In this document: positions 5,989 to 11,860 of the stretch, one piece after another
How the letters are laid out: each line of letters begins with the position of its first letter
Position numbering within the stretch: position 1 is the stretch's first letter
The notes under the pieces: generated by a model
The model's database searches: none
What the model was told of the DNA's origin: nothing
What the model saw: the letters and a program-made list of their open reading frames with translations, nothing else
NCBI GenBank assembly: GCA_021163085.1
Contig: JAGGXL010000173.1
Coordinates: 1 to 11,860, forward strand
DNA length: 11,860 nucleotides
DNA from: Thermodesulfobacterium sp.
GTDB taxonomy: Bacteria; Desulfobacterota; Thermodesulfobacteria; Thermodesulfobacteriales; Thermodesulfobacteriaceae
Direction: 5' to 3'
Made by a program: the position numbers and the translations under genes

Positions 5989-7526
5989 TCAATAGTTGCT
6001 GGTGGTTTTGATGAAATATCATAAACAACCCGGTTTACACCTTTAACTTCATTAATTATCTTATTTGATAGCCTTTCAAGCAGTTCATAAGGTAGTTTAA
6101 CCCAGTCAGCAGTCATAGCATCTTGGCTTTTAACGCATCTTATAGCAATGACATATTCATAAGTTCTGTAATCTCCCATAACTCCAACTGTTTTTACAGG
6201 AACAAGTACAGCAAAACTCTGCCAGACTTTGTAATACCATCCTGATTTAAGCATTTCTTCTATTACAATGGCATCAGCTTCTCTAAGAATACTTAATTTC
6301 TCTTCATCAACTTTTCCAATTATTCTTATAGCTAATCCTGGTCCAGGAAAAGGTTGTCTCCAAATTATATGTTTGGGAAGACTTAAATATTCTGCAATTT
6401 TTCTTACCTCGTCTTTGAAAAGCTCTCTCAGAGGTTCTATCAGTTTTAAATTCATTTTCTCTGGAAGTCCACCTACATTGTGATGAGTTTTGATTGTAAC
6501 CGAAGGGCCTTTAAAGGATACACTTTCTATTACATCAGGATAAAGAGTCCCCTGAGCAAGGTATTTTACATTTTCAAATTTTTTGGCTTCCTTTTCAAAA
6601 ATTTCTATAAAAGTTTCTCCAATAATTTTTCTCTTTTTTTCTGGGTCTTTAACGCCTTTTAACCGAGACAAAAAGATAGTAGAAGCATCTACATAGTGGA
6701 CTTTTAATCCGAGTTCGTTCATTAATTTTAAAACTTCTTCAGGCTCATTTTTTCTTAAAACTCCATTGTTGACAAAAATGGAAATAAGTTTTTCTCCTAT
6801 AGCTTTATGAACAAGTATAGCAGTAACAGTAGAATCTATACCTCCTGAAAGGGCACAGATGACTCGTTCCTCTTTTCCTACCAGATTTTTAATTTTATTT
6901 ACAGTTTCTTTGACAAATGAAGGCATATTCCATTCAGCTTTACACTTACAAATTTCAAAAACAAAGTTGCGCAAAATTTGTGTCCCTATTTCAGTATGTA
7001 TCACTTCTGGATGAAATTGTACCCCGTACAGTTCTTTTTCTCTATGAGCTATTACTGCAAAGGGTGAATTTTCAGTCTTTGCCAGAGCATAAAAATTTTC
7101 AGGAAGAGCTTCAATTCTGTCACTATGACTCATCCACACTCTGTATTTTTTGTTTTTTTCAAGCCCTTTAAGAAGTTTATCTTCTTCCAGTATCTCTATA
7201 TAAGCCGGGCCAAATTCTCTTTTTTCACTTTTTTCAACTTTGCCTCCCAGAAGATATGTGATCAATTGAGCACCATAACAAATTCCTAATATAGGAATTC
7301 CTAAAACAAATATTCTCTTATCAATTAAGGGAGCATTTGCATCGTATACACTGCTTGGTCCACCAGAAAAGATGATACCAGAAGGAGAAAAATTTTTAAT
7401 TTCTTCTAAACTTACGAAACAAGGCTTTATTTCGCTATACACCTCAAATTCTCTTATTCTACGGGCAATAAGTTGAGTGGTTTGAGAACCAAAATCAAGA
7501 ACCAGAATTTTGTTTTTTAAATCCAT
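5979..7526 (-). CDS. guaA: GMP synthase (glutamine-hydrolysing)
   Basis: GuaA makes GMP from XMP, ATP and glutamine, the last step of guanine nucleotide synthesis in the cytosol. The protein has 515 residues from the ATG at 7526, close to the usual 510-525. The N-terminal class I amidotransferase domain has nucleophile Cys83 in GICYGAQ, with His172 and Glu174 in QFHPEV. The ATP-pyrophosphatase domain starts with the P-loop SGGIDST (227-233). The C-terminal dimerisation domain ends in the conserved ATIEWE. A GTG two codons upstream is in frame but lies within the Shine-Dalgarno GAGGTG, so the ATG is preferred. The 5' end overlaps the PsiE-like gene by 32 bp and the 3' end overlaps the lipid kinase by 10 bp. 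No guaB is present in the window. With prs in the same run, it ties nucleotide supply to this operon. Confidence 0.97.
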   Translation of the reverse strand: MDLKNKILVLDFGSQTTQLIARRIREFEVYSEIKPCFVSLEEIKNFSPSGIIFSGGPSSVYDANAPLIDKRIFVLGIPILGICYGAQLITYLLGGKVEKSEKREFGPAYIEILEEDKLLKGLEKNKKYRVWMSHSDRIEALPENFYALAKTENSPFAVIAHREKELYGVQFHPEVIHTEIGTQILRNFVFEICKCKAEWNMPSFVKETVNKIKNLVGKEERVICALSGGIDSTVTAILVHKAIGEKLISIFVNNGVLRKNEPEEVLKLMNELGLKVHYVDASTIFLSRLKGVKDPEKKRKIIGETFIEIFEKEAKKFENVKYLAQGTLYPDVIESVSFKGPSVTIKTHHNVGGLPEKMNLKLIEPLRELFKDEVRKIAEYLSLPKHIIWRQPFPGPGLAIRIIGKVDEEKLSILREADAIVIEEMLKSGWYYKVWQSFAVLVPVKTVGVMGDYRTYEYVIAIRCVKSQDAMTADWVKLPYELLERLSNKIINEVKGVNRVVYDISSKPPATIEWE

Positions 7527-8001
7527 TTTCACCTCTTCTCATTTTTCTTAATACAATTAGCCCAGTAAGTAAAAGCAATACAAGAAAACCTACCTCTAAT
7601 AATTCTATAAGAGCATATTTTACTTTCTCCACAGGTAATTCCTTAGAATGAGAAACCTCAAAACTTAAAATAAGAAGTCTTCTTATAAGAGCTGTTATTC
7701 CTACTAAAAGAAAAGGTTCTACACATTTTATTGCACTATCCTCTAATAGAGCAACCTGAACAGTGTAAAAAATTTCTAAAAAAATTAGAGCAATTAAAAA
7801 TTTGTCAAGAATTAAAATAGAGCTTTGAGTAAAATTTTTATGATAAGGTATATGAAATAGGGTTTTAAAAGCGTCAAAAACAACCAAGGCAAAACCGATT
7901 AATAACCCTATAGAGATAATGTAATAACCTATTTCTTCAGCTTTTAAAAGAAATAATTTGCTAAATATCCGCAGATTTTTAAGATTTTGGTTATTTTTCA
8001 T
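7495..8001 (-). CDS. PsiE-like (phosphate-starvation-inducible PsiE family) membrane protein
   Basis: A 168-residue inner membrane protein with four predicted helices at about 25-45, 62-83, 96-114 and 130-152. The segment CVEPFLLVGITALIRRLLIL (residues 93-112) resembles the most conserved part of the PsiE family, where a proline-containing helix leads into an IRR motif. The preceding FLEIFYTVQ also fits. In E. coli psiE is induced by phosphate starvation, but its molecular role is unknown, so no function should be assumed here. The ATG at 8001 lies inside the end of pth (11-bp overlap) and the stop lies 32 bp inside guaA, so it is embedded in the operon. The last ten or so residues are encoded in the overlap with guaA and probably carry little function. 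No pho box was recognised. Confidence 0.72.
   Translation of the reverse strand: MKNNQNLKNLRIFSKLFLLKAEEIGYYIISIGLLIGFALVVFDAFKTLFHIPYHKNFTQSSILILDKFLIALIFLEIFYTVQVALLEDSAIKCVEPFLLVGITALIRRLLILSFEVSHSKELPVEKVKYALIELLEVGFLVLLLLTGLIVLRKMRRGENGFKKQNSGS
7530..7535 (-). promoter_or_regulatory. Shine-Dalgarno of guaA, inside the PsiE-like gene
   Basis: GAGGTG on the - strand immediately precedes AAA-ATG. It includes the alternative GTG at 7532, which argues against that codon as the start. It lies within the last codons of the upstream gene, so ribosomes finishing that gene pass through it. Confidence 0.6.
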
Positions 8002-8566
8002 TTGAACTCACATCTAATGAATTGTATTTAGTCATTGTTTTTAGTATTCCTATATTTAGGATATCTTCAAGGGCAGAAGAGGCAATATCTAAAATTTTTA
8101 TCACTCTTAGCATCTCTTCTTCTAAAAAAGGGGACAATACATAATCTTTTGCAGAGACATTTAAAGGTTTGCCAATCCCCAACCTCATTCTTGGAAATTC
8201 CGAAGTACCTAAGGCTTCAATTATGGAAAGCAATCCCTTATGATTTCCGGCTCCACCCTTAGGAAGAATTTTAAGTTTCCCAAGTGAAAAATCCATATCA
8301 TCATAGATTACCAGTAATCTTTCTACAGGAATTCCTTCTTTTAATATCCACTTTTTAACAGCTCTTCCAGAAAGGTTCATATAAGTAAGAGGTTTTACAA
8401 GTATTGCTTTATCTTTATAAAAAACAGCCTCACTTTCCAGATCTTTGTAAATTTTAAATTTTAAGTTATGCTTTTTAGCAAAAGTGTCCAGAACTAAAAA
8501 TCCAAAGTTGTGTCTAGTGTTTTTATATTTTTCTCCAGGATTTCCAAGTCCACAAAAAAGCCACAT
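7991..8566 (-). CDS. pth: Peptidyl-tRNA hydrolase
   Basis: Pth cleaves peptidyl-tRNA released from stalled ribosomes and recycles the tRNA. The 191-residue length is typical. Family motifs: GLGNPGEKY (6-14) with Asn9, RHNFGF (18-23) with catalytic His19, KPLTYMNLSG (58-67) with Asn64, and IYDDMD (87-92) containing the acidic residue that supports the histidine. The glycine loop GGAGNHKG (about 104-111) has Lys at the place where E. coli has Asn114, with an Asn two positions earlier; basic residues occur here in other family members too. The gene starts 6 bp after rplY with no clear Shine-Dalgarno, which suggests coupling. The rplY-pth pair is conserved across many phyla. Confidence 0.95.
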   Translation of the reverse strand: MWLFCGLGNPGEKYKNTRHNFGFLVLDTFAKKHNLKFKIYKDLESEAVFYKDKAILVKPLTYMNLSGRAVKKWILKEGIPVERLLVIYDDMDFSLGKLKILPKGGAGNHKGLLSIIEALGTSEFPRMRLGIGKPLNVSAKDYVLSPFLEEEMLRVIKILDIASSALEDILNIGILKTMTKYNSLDVSSNEK

Positions 8567-8572
8567 AAAATT

Positions 8573-9187
8573 TTATTCATTTAGGGTTTCAGAAATCTCT
8601 TCTACTTCTTTTTCTGCCTCTTCCTTAGCTTCAGCTACTATAGTAAGAACTGTCTCTTCTGGATCATCAAGAATTTTAATTCCTTCGGGAACTTTGATGT
8701 CTTTAACATGCAAAACATCACCAATATCAAGATTACTTATATCTATACTTATTTTGTCAGGAATGGCAGAAGGTAGACATTCTACAGTTAATTCATGTAA
8801 AAGAATTTCCATAATACCACCTTTACTGACTCCTACAGGTTTACCTACAAATTCCAGAGGAACATCTATAGAAATGGTTTCTTTTTCATGTATGGCAAGA
8901 AAGTCAATATGAATGATTTTATCTGTAACAGGATGCGTTTGATACTCCTTTAAAAGTGCTTGAACTTTTGTTAATTCACCATTATTTAATTGTAAAGTAA
9001 ATAGGATGGTTTCTCCCTTGTGTTTTATTAATATACTTTCTAATTCATTTGCTTTTACAGCAATGGGTAGAGGGTTAAAGCGTGGTCCATAAACAATAGC
9101 AGGAATTAACCCCTGCTTTCTCAATTTTTTGCAGTACTCTTTACCTATTTTTTCTCTTTTAGTAACATTCAGTATAACCTGTTTCAT
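8573..9187 (-). CDS. rplY: 50S ribosomal protein L25, long CTC/TL5 form
   Basis: L25 binds 5S rRNA in the large ribosomal subunit. This 204-residue protein is the long CTC/TL5 type. The N-terminal 5S-binding domain covers about 4-98, including LRKQGLIPAIVYG (22-34) and the HPVTDKIIHIDF stretch (about 85-96). A beta-rich C-terminal domain runs to about 187. A Glu-rich tail closes the protein. The long form is common outside enterobacteria. The ATG is preceded by a perfect AGGAGGTGA, the best ribosome site in the window, matching the high expression expected of a ribosomal protein. It lies 23 bp after prs and 6 bp before pth, the standard order. Confidence 0.95.
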   Translation of the reverse strand: MKQVILNVTKREKIGKEYCKKLRKQGLIPAIVYGPRFNPLPIAVKANELESILIKHKGETILFTLQLNNGELTKVQALLKEYQTHPVTDKIIHIDFLAIHEKETISIDVPLEFVGKPVGVSKGGIMEILLHELTVECLPSAIPDKISIDISNLDIGDVLHVKDIKVPEGIKILDDPEETVLTIVAEAKEEAEKEVEEISETLNE

Positions 9188-9193
9188 TTTCTC

Positions 9194-9202
9194 TCACCTC
9201 CT
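9194..9202 (-). promoter_or_regulatory. Consensus Shine-Dalgarno of rplY
   Basis: AGGAGGTGA on the - strand, 6 nt before the ATG at 9187. It is the only full-consensus ribosome site seen in the window. Several neighbours (plsX, pth, ispE, fmdB) show none, so translation rates within the operon are probably set very differently gene by gene. Confidence 0.85.
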
Positions 9203-9210
9203 GTGTTATT

Positions 9211-10158
9211 TTAAATAAATAGAGAACTTATAGACTCATCAGTATGAATTCTTTTTATAGCCTCCCCCAAAAGATTAGCAACAGATAAAACTTTTATTTT
9301 TTCAAGCTTTTTAGTTTCATCTCTTAAAGGGATAGTATCACTTACGAATAGAGCTTTTAAAGAAGATTTTTTGATTTTCTCTATAGCATTTCCTGAAAGC
9401 ACAGGATGAGTAGCCATTCCATAAACCTCGATAGCTCCTCTTTCCATTATAGCATCCGCTGCTTGGCACATAGTCCCTGCGGTGTCTATCATGTCATCTA
9501 TAATAATAGCCACCTTGTTTTTTACATCACCTACAACATTCATTACAGCACTTTCATTTGGTCTTTCTCTTCTTTTATCTACTATAGCAATTCCTGCGTT
9601 TAACCTTTTAGCATACTCTCTTGCTCTTTCAACTCCACCTGCATCTGGAGAGACAATAACAATGTCATTATTGGGGAATTTTTCTTTTATATGTTTAAGA
9701 AAGACAGGTAAAGCATATAGGTGATCAACAGGAATATCAAAAAATCCTTGAATTTGTCCTGCATGTAAATCCATAGTAAGAACTCTTCTTGCACCTGCAA
9801 CAACTATTAAATTAGCGACCAACTTAGCAGAAATAGGGGTTCTTGGAGCTGTTTTTCTGTCCTGTCTCGCATATCCATAGTAAGGGACTACTGCGGTAAT
9901 TCTTCTTGCAGAGGCTCGACGAGCAGCATCCACCATAATAAGAAGTTCCATTAAATGTTCATTAACAGGAGAGCATGTGGGCTGAATAATAAAAACATCA
10001 GCTCCTCTGATGTTTTCTTTTATTTCTACAAAAATTTCTCCATCACTAAATCTTCTAATTACGCATTCTCCCAAAGGTATGTTTAAATAATCACAAATTT
10101 TTTTAGCAAGCTCTAAATTAGCAGTTCCTGAAAAAACTTTAAGCTGGTTTATAGGCAT
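9211..10158 (-). CDS. prs: Ribose-phosphate pyrophosphokinase (PRPP synthetase)
   Basis: Prs makes PRPP from ribose-5-phosphate and ATP. PRPP is the precursor of purines, pyrimidines, histidine, tryptophan and NAD. The 315-residue length is standard for class I enzymes. Visible motifs are FSDGE (37-41), YARQDRK (96-102) of the flexible ATP loop, the divalent-cation segment DLHAGQIQGFFD (130-141), and the PRPP-binding loop DDMIDTAGT (221-229). The start at 10158 has an AGGGGGT ribosome site 6 nt upstream. It lies 21 bp after ispE and 23 bp before rplY. The 21-bp gap leaves no room for a tRNA, which some bacteria carry at this position. Together with guaA downstream it supplies the purine pathway. 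Confidence 0.97.
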   Translation of the reverse strand: MPINQLKVFSGTANLELAKKICDYLNIPLGECVIRRFSDGEIFVEIKENIRGADVFIIQPTCSPVNEHLMELLIMVDAARRASARRITAVVPYYGYARQDRKTAPRTPISAKLVANLIVVAGARRVLTMDLHAGQIQGFFDIPVDHLYALPVFLKHIKEKFPNNDIVIVSPDAGGVERAREYAKRLNAGIAIVDKRRERPNESAVMNVVGDVKNKVAIIIDDMIDTAGTMCQAADAIMERGAIEVYGMATHPVLSGNAIEKIKKSSLKALFVSDTIPLRDETKKLEKIKVLSVANLLGEAIKRIHTDESISSLFI

Positions 10159-10179
10159 GAAATAACCCCCTTTTAAAGC

Positions 10180-11013
10180 TTATTCCCAATTTCTAACCAG
10201 AAATATATTACAATCTTTTATAAGCGATTTTAGGTATTTATAAATAAAAAAAGGTATTTCATTGTCAAATACAGCAAAAATAGAAGGCCCTGTTCCAATC
10301 AAACTTACTGCAGAGACCCCCAAATTTTTTAAAATTTCTTTGTATTTCTGTAAAATTTTATACTTTCTAAAAATTAATATTTCAAAATCATTAATAAGTC
10401 CCTGGGGTTGATGCCAGGGAGGAGTTTCGCTCGTATAATAAATCGGATTTTTTGATTTTGTCAATCCCAAATTTTCATAAGCCCATTTGGTACTAATCTG
10501 AAAATTGGGAGTTATCACAATATACCAGGCAAAAAAATTTGGAAAAGGACTAAGCTCATCTCCTATCCCTTTACCTATGGCAGAGGGGTAGGGAGTTAGA
10601 AAAAAGGTAACATCAGCTCCCAGAGTTTTAGCTAAGGGGTAAACATTTTCTATTTTTATACCATAAAGATAAGCCAATCCCTTAAGGATAGAGGCTGCAT
10701 TGCTACTGCCACCTCCTAATCCTGCACAAATGGGTATTGTTTTTTTTACTTTTATAGCTACATCTTCTTTTATATTAAAAGTTTCTTTGAAAAGTTTAAA
10801 AGCTTTATAAACTAAATTCTCTTCCAAAGGTATAGGGACATTACAGAAGAATTCCAGAGAGAAACTTCTAACTCCCCTTCTTATTTCAATTTCATCAAAA
10901 AGATCAATTTTTTGGAAGATAGTATATATTTCATGATAGTTGTCTTCCCTTTTTTTTAAGACCTGAAGAGTGAGATTAATTTTTGCAGGAGAAAGAATGA
11001 AATAACTTTTCAT
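10180..11013 (-). CDS. ispE: 4-diphosphocytidyl-2-C-methyl-D-erythritol kinase
   Basis: IspE phosphorylates CDP-methylerythritol in the MEP route to isoprenoids. It is a GHMP kinase. The 277 residues contain SPAKINL (8-14) with catalytic Lys11, the ATP loop CAGLGGGSSNAA (96-107), GADVTFF (132-138) with catalytic Asp134, and a C-terminal GTGPS loop (240-244). The last usually reads G-S-G-P-S/T, so Thr is a mild change. The start ATG is 9 bp after the DUF1844 stop and lacks a Shine-Dalgarno, again suggesting coupling. The presence of ispE shows that this organism uses the MEP pathway. Its polyprenol products could be relevant to the lipid kinase encoded further down the run, but that link is inference. 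Confidence 0.96.
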   Translation of the reverse strand: MKSYFILSPAKINLTLQVLKKREDNYHEIYTIFQKIDLFDEIEIRRGVRSFSLEFFCNVPIPLEENLVYKAFKLFKETFNIKEDVAIKVKKTIPICAGLGGGSSNAASILKGLAYLYGIKIENVYPLAKTLGADVTFFLTPYPSAIGKGIGDELSPFPNFFAWYIVITPNFQISTKWAYENLGLTKSKNPIYYTSETPPWHQPQGLINDFEILIFRKYKILQKYKEILKNLGVSAVSLIGTGPSIFAVFDNEIPFFIYKYLKSLIKDCNIFLVRNWE

Positions 11014-11022
11014 AACAAAAAG

Positions 11023-11295
11023 CTATTCAACCAATTTTAAGAACTTTATTTTGAGCTCGTAAATGATGCTCTGTAAAAGTTTTTCTTCATCTGCAGAAAG
11101 ATTTCCTTTTGTTTTTTCTTTTAGCATTTCCAGAGTGTCTATGGTTTGTTTAGCAAGAGTTAAATTGATCTGTTTTTTATTAGTTATAGGATCAGGAATT
11201 TCTCCTAAATGAACTAAAGCTGCGGTATTTAAAGAAAGAATAAAAGTACTAAAAGTTATAAGGTTGGAAAAAAGTTCGTCATGTTCTTTGCTCAT
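11023..11295 (-). CDS. DUF1844 family protein
   Basis: A 90-residue soluble, helical protein matching the DUF1844 family by its ordered motifs: FSTFILSLNTAALVHLGEIP (residues 15-34), Asp-Pro at 35-36, a middle segment AKQTIDTLEMLKEKTKGNL (48-66), and a C-terminal helix starting with DEEKLL. The family is of unknown function and is common in Desulfobacterota and Acidobacteria, often near housekeeping genes. No signal peptide or catalytic motif is seen. An AGGGG element lies 8 nt before the ATG, overlapping the end of fmdB, and the gap to the fmdB stop is 2 bp. It is 9 bp from ispE. Confidence 0.85.
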   Translation of the reverse strand: MSKEHDELFSNLITFSTFILSLNTAALVHLGEIPDPITNKKQINLTLAKQTIDTLEMLKEKTKGNLSADEEKLLQSIIYELKIKFLKLVE

Positions 11296-11297
11296 AA

Positions 11298-11666
11298 TTA
11301 TTTCCCCTTTTTCTTGGTTACTATAAGTTCGGTTTTACATAAATAACCACCTTTTACAGGTTTCCTTTCTGATAAATTATCATAAAGTTTTTTAACTTTA
11401 TCAGTAGGATAAAATTCTTTAGCTTTTTCTAAAAAGCGTTTTGCATCTTTAACTTTACCGTCTATCAAATAATCTCTTGCTCTTTTTAAGATAGATCTTT
11501 CTCTTTCTGACACTCTTGCACTTTTGTCTTGAAATCCAAACACAGAAGGCAATTTTATTACATAGTTAGAATTACACTTCGGACAGGGTGGAAAATCTTC
11601 CCCCATTTTTTGTATAGTTTCAAAAATTTCTCCGCAGACTTCACATTTAAACTCATAAATAGGCAT
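11298..11666 (-). CDS. FmdB-family zinc-ribbon protein with C-terminal helical extension
   Basis: A 122-residue protein. The N terminus MPIYEFKCEVCGEIFE with Cys8, Cys11, Cys28 and Cys31 is the classic FmdB-type zinc ribbon, named after a putative regulatory gene of a formamidase/formylmethanofuran cluster; the family's role is unclear. After residue about 48 a charged helical region follows. Residues about 57-94 (RERSILKRARDYL and AKRFLEKAKEFYPTDK) look like one or two TPR-like helix pairs, which could bind a partner. The tail ends in Lys-rich residues. No ribosome site is visible: the bases before ATG are AAAATT directly after a TATAAT box, so the mRNA may be leaderless. It is the first gene of the - strand run. 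Confidence 0.8.
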   Translation of the reverse strand: MPIYEFKCEVCGEIFETIQKMGEDFPPCPKCNSNYVIKLPSVFGFQDKSARVSERERSILKRARDYLIDGKVKDAKRFLEKAKEFYPTDKVKKLYDNLSERKPVKGGYLCKTELIVTKKKGK

Positions 11667-11672
11667 AATTTT

Positions 11673-11700
11673 ATTATAATATCTATTTTAAACTTTACAA
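11673..11700 (-). promoter_or_regulatory. Promoter of the - strand operon, likely giving a leaderless fmdB mRNA
   Basis: On the - strand, TTGTAA (11700-11695, four of six matches) is followed after 16 bp by a perfect TATAAT (11678-11673). The fmdB ATG begins 7 bp after the -10 box, which is where transcription would normally start. This predicts an mRNA with no or almost no 5' leader and agrees with the missing Shine-Dalgarno. Alternatively the fmdB start is wrong, or the true promoter lies further upstream. Confidence 0.55.
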
Positions 11701-11728
11701 CAGACTGTTAAAACCTTTTGAGCACCTT

Positions 11729-11763
11729 TCAAATTTATCAAATTGCTTTATACTAATCAAATT
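11729..11763. repeat. Three TCAAATT direct repeats in the divergent intergenic region
   Basis: TCAAATT occurs at 11729-11735, 11738-11744 and 11757-11763. The last two share the longer ATCAAATT and are 19 bp apart, close to two helical turns. A TATACT box (11749-11754, + strand) lies between them; its possible -35 partners are weak. The cluster could be an operator for the gene starting to the right. In such AT-rich DNA chance is also possible. Confidence 0.35.
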
Positions 11764-11785
11764 AAACATAAAAAACTGGATAAAA

Positions 11786-11860
11786 GTGTTTAAATACTTA
11801 GGAAATTGGATATTATTAATTTTTGTATTAATTATATTTGCATTTTTTGTTTACCTACTG
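11786..11860 (+). CDS. N-terminal membrane-anchor of an unidentified protein, cut by the window end
   Basis: A frame starting at GTG 11786 stays open to the last base and encodes 25 residues: a short start (MFKYLGNW, with GTG read as Met) followed by about 17 hydrophobic residues (ILLIFVLIIFAFFVYLL). This looks like an N-terminal signal anchor or uncleaved transmembrane helix. No in-frame ATG exists upstream, although the frame is open back to 11669. A weak GGA lies 5 nt before the GTG, and a TATACT box at 11749-11754 could serve as the -10. The gene would be divergent from fmdB. The product cannot be named. The reading may be fortuitous, because AT-rich DNA encodes hydrophobic residues easily. 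Confidence 0.42.
   Translation, partial: MFKYLGNWILLIFVLIIFAFFVYLL

Noticed and set aside
7527..7532. GTG at 7532 as the start of guaA
   Set aside because: The GTG is inside the GAGGTG Shine-Dalgarno of the ATG at 7526; the difference is only two residues.
10159..10179. Possible tRNA between ispE and prs
   Set aside because: Some bacteria carry a tRNA here, but the gap is only 21 bp and holds just the prs ribosome site.
1..11860. CRISPR arrays, insertion sequences, prophage, toxin-antitoxin or defence genes
   Set aside because: I saw no regularly spaced repeats, transposase or integrase motifs, or defence-type proteins; all substantial genes are housekeeping or flagellar.

Overview
The window reads as an ordinary chromosomal segment from an AT-rich, flagellated Gram-negative bacterium. 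Proteins are rich in Lys, Glu and Ile, intergenic gaps are tiny, and gene order matches blocks known from Thermodesulfobacteriota and Desulfobacterota relatives. A Thermodesulfobacterium-like thermophile is my best guess. That is inference from style and gene order, not from a marker gene.

Left part (1-2622, + strand): two flagellar hook-type genes in tandem. The first is cut by the window edge and keeps its last 313 codons. The second is a complete 547-residue FlgE. Its stop codon lies only 5 bp from the stop of the convergent fabH, and a perfect 9-bp inverted repeat sits just inside the fabH 3' end.

Middle and right (2628-11666, - strand): thirteen genes in one direction with gaps of at most about 55 bp and several overlaps. 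In transcription order they are fmdB-type zinc-ribbon gene, DUF1844 gene, ispE, prs, rplY (L25/CTC), pth, a PsiE-like membrane protein, guaA, a CTP-dependent lipid (polyprenol/diacylglycerol-type) kinase, yceD (DUF177), rpmF, plsX and fabH. Two widely conserved blocks, ispE-prs-rplY-pth and yceD-rpmF-plsX-fabH, are joined by psiE-like, guaA and the lipid kinase. The set covers isoprenoid precursors (ispE), PRPP and GMP supply (prs, guaA), ribosome parts and tRNA recycling (rplY, pth, rpmF, yceD), and the entry to phospholipid and fatty acid synthesis (plsX, fabH). It looks like a growth-linked housekeeping operon. A good -10/-35 pair sits directly before fmdB, so close that its transcript may be leaderless. 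A second candidate promoter with a perfect TTGACA lies just before yceD.

Right edge (11667-11860): a divergent intergenic region with three copies of TCAAATT, then the likely start (GTG at 11786) of a + strand membrane protein cut by the window end.

I found no tRNA, rRNA, CRISPR array, insertion sequence, prophage gene or defence system, and nothing that amounts to a clearly new biological system. The points most worth a second look are the tandem hook genes, the leaderless-type promoter, the unassigned lipid kinase overlapping guaA, the PsiE-like gene, and the G8 tract in plsX.
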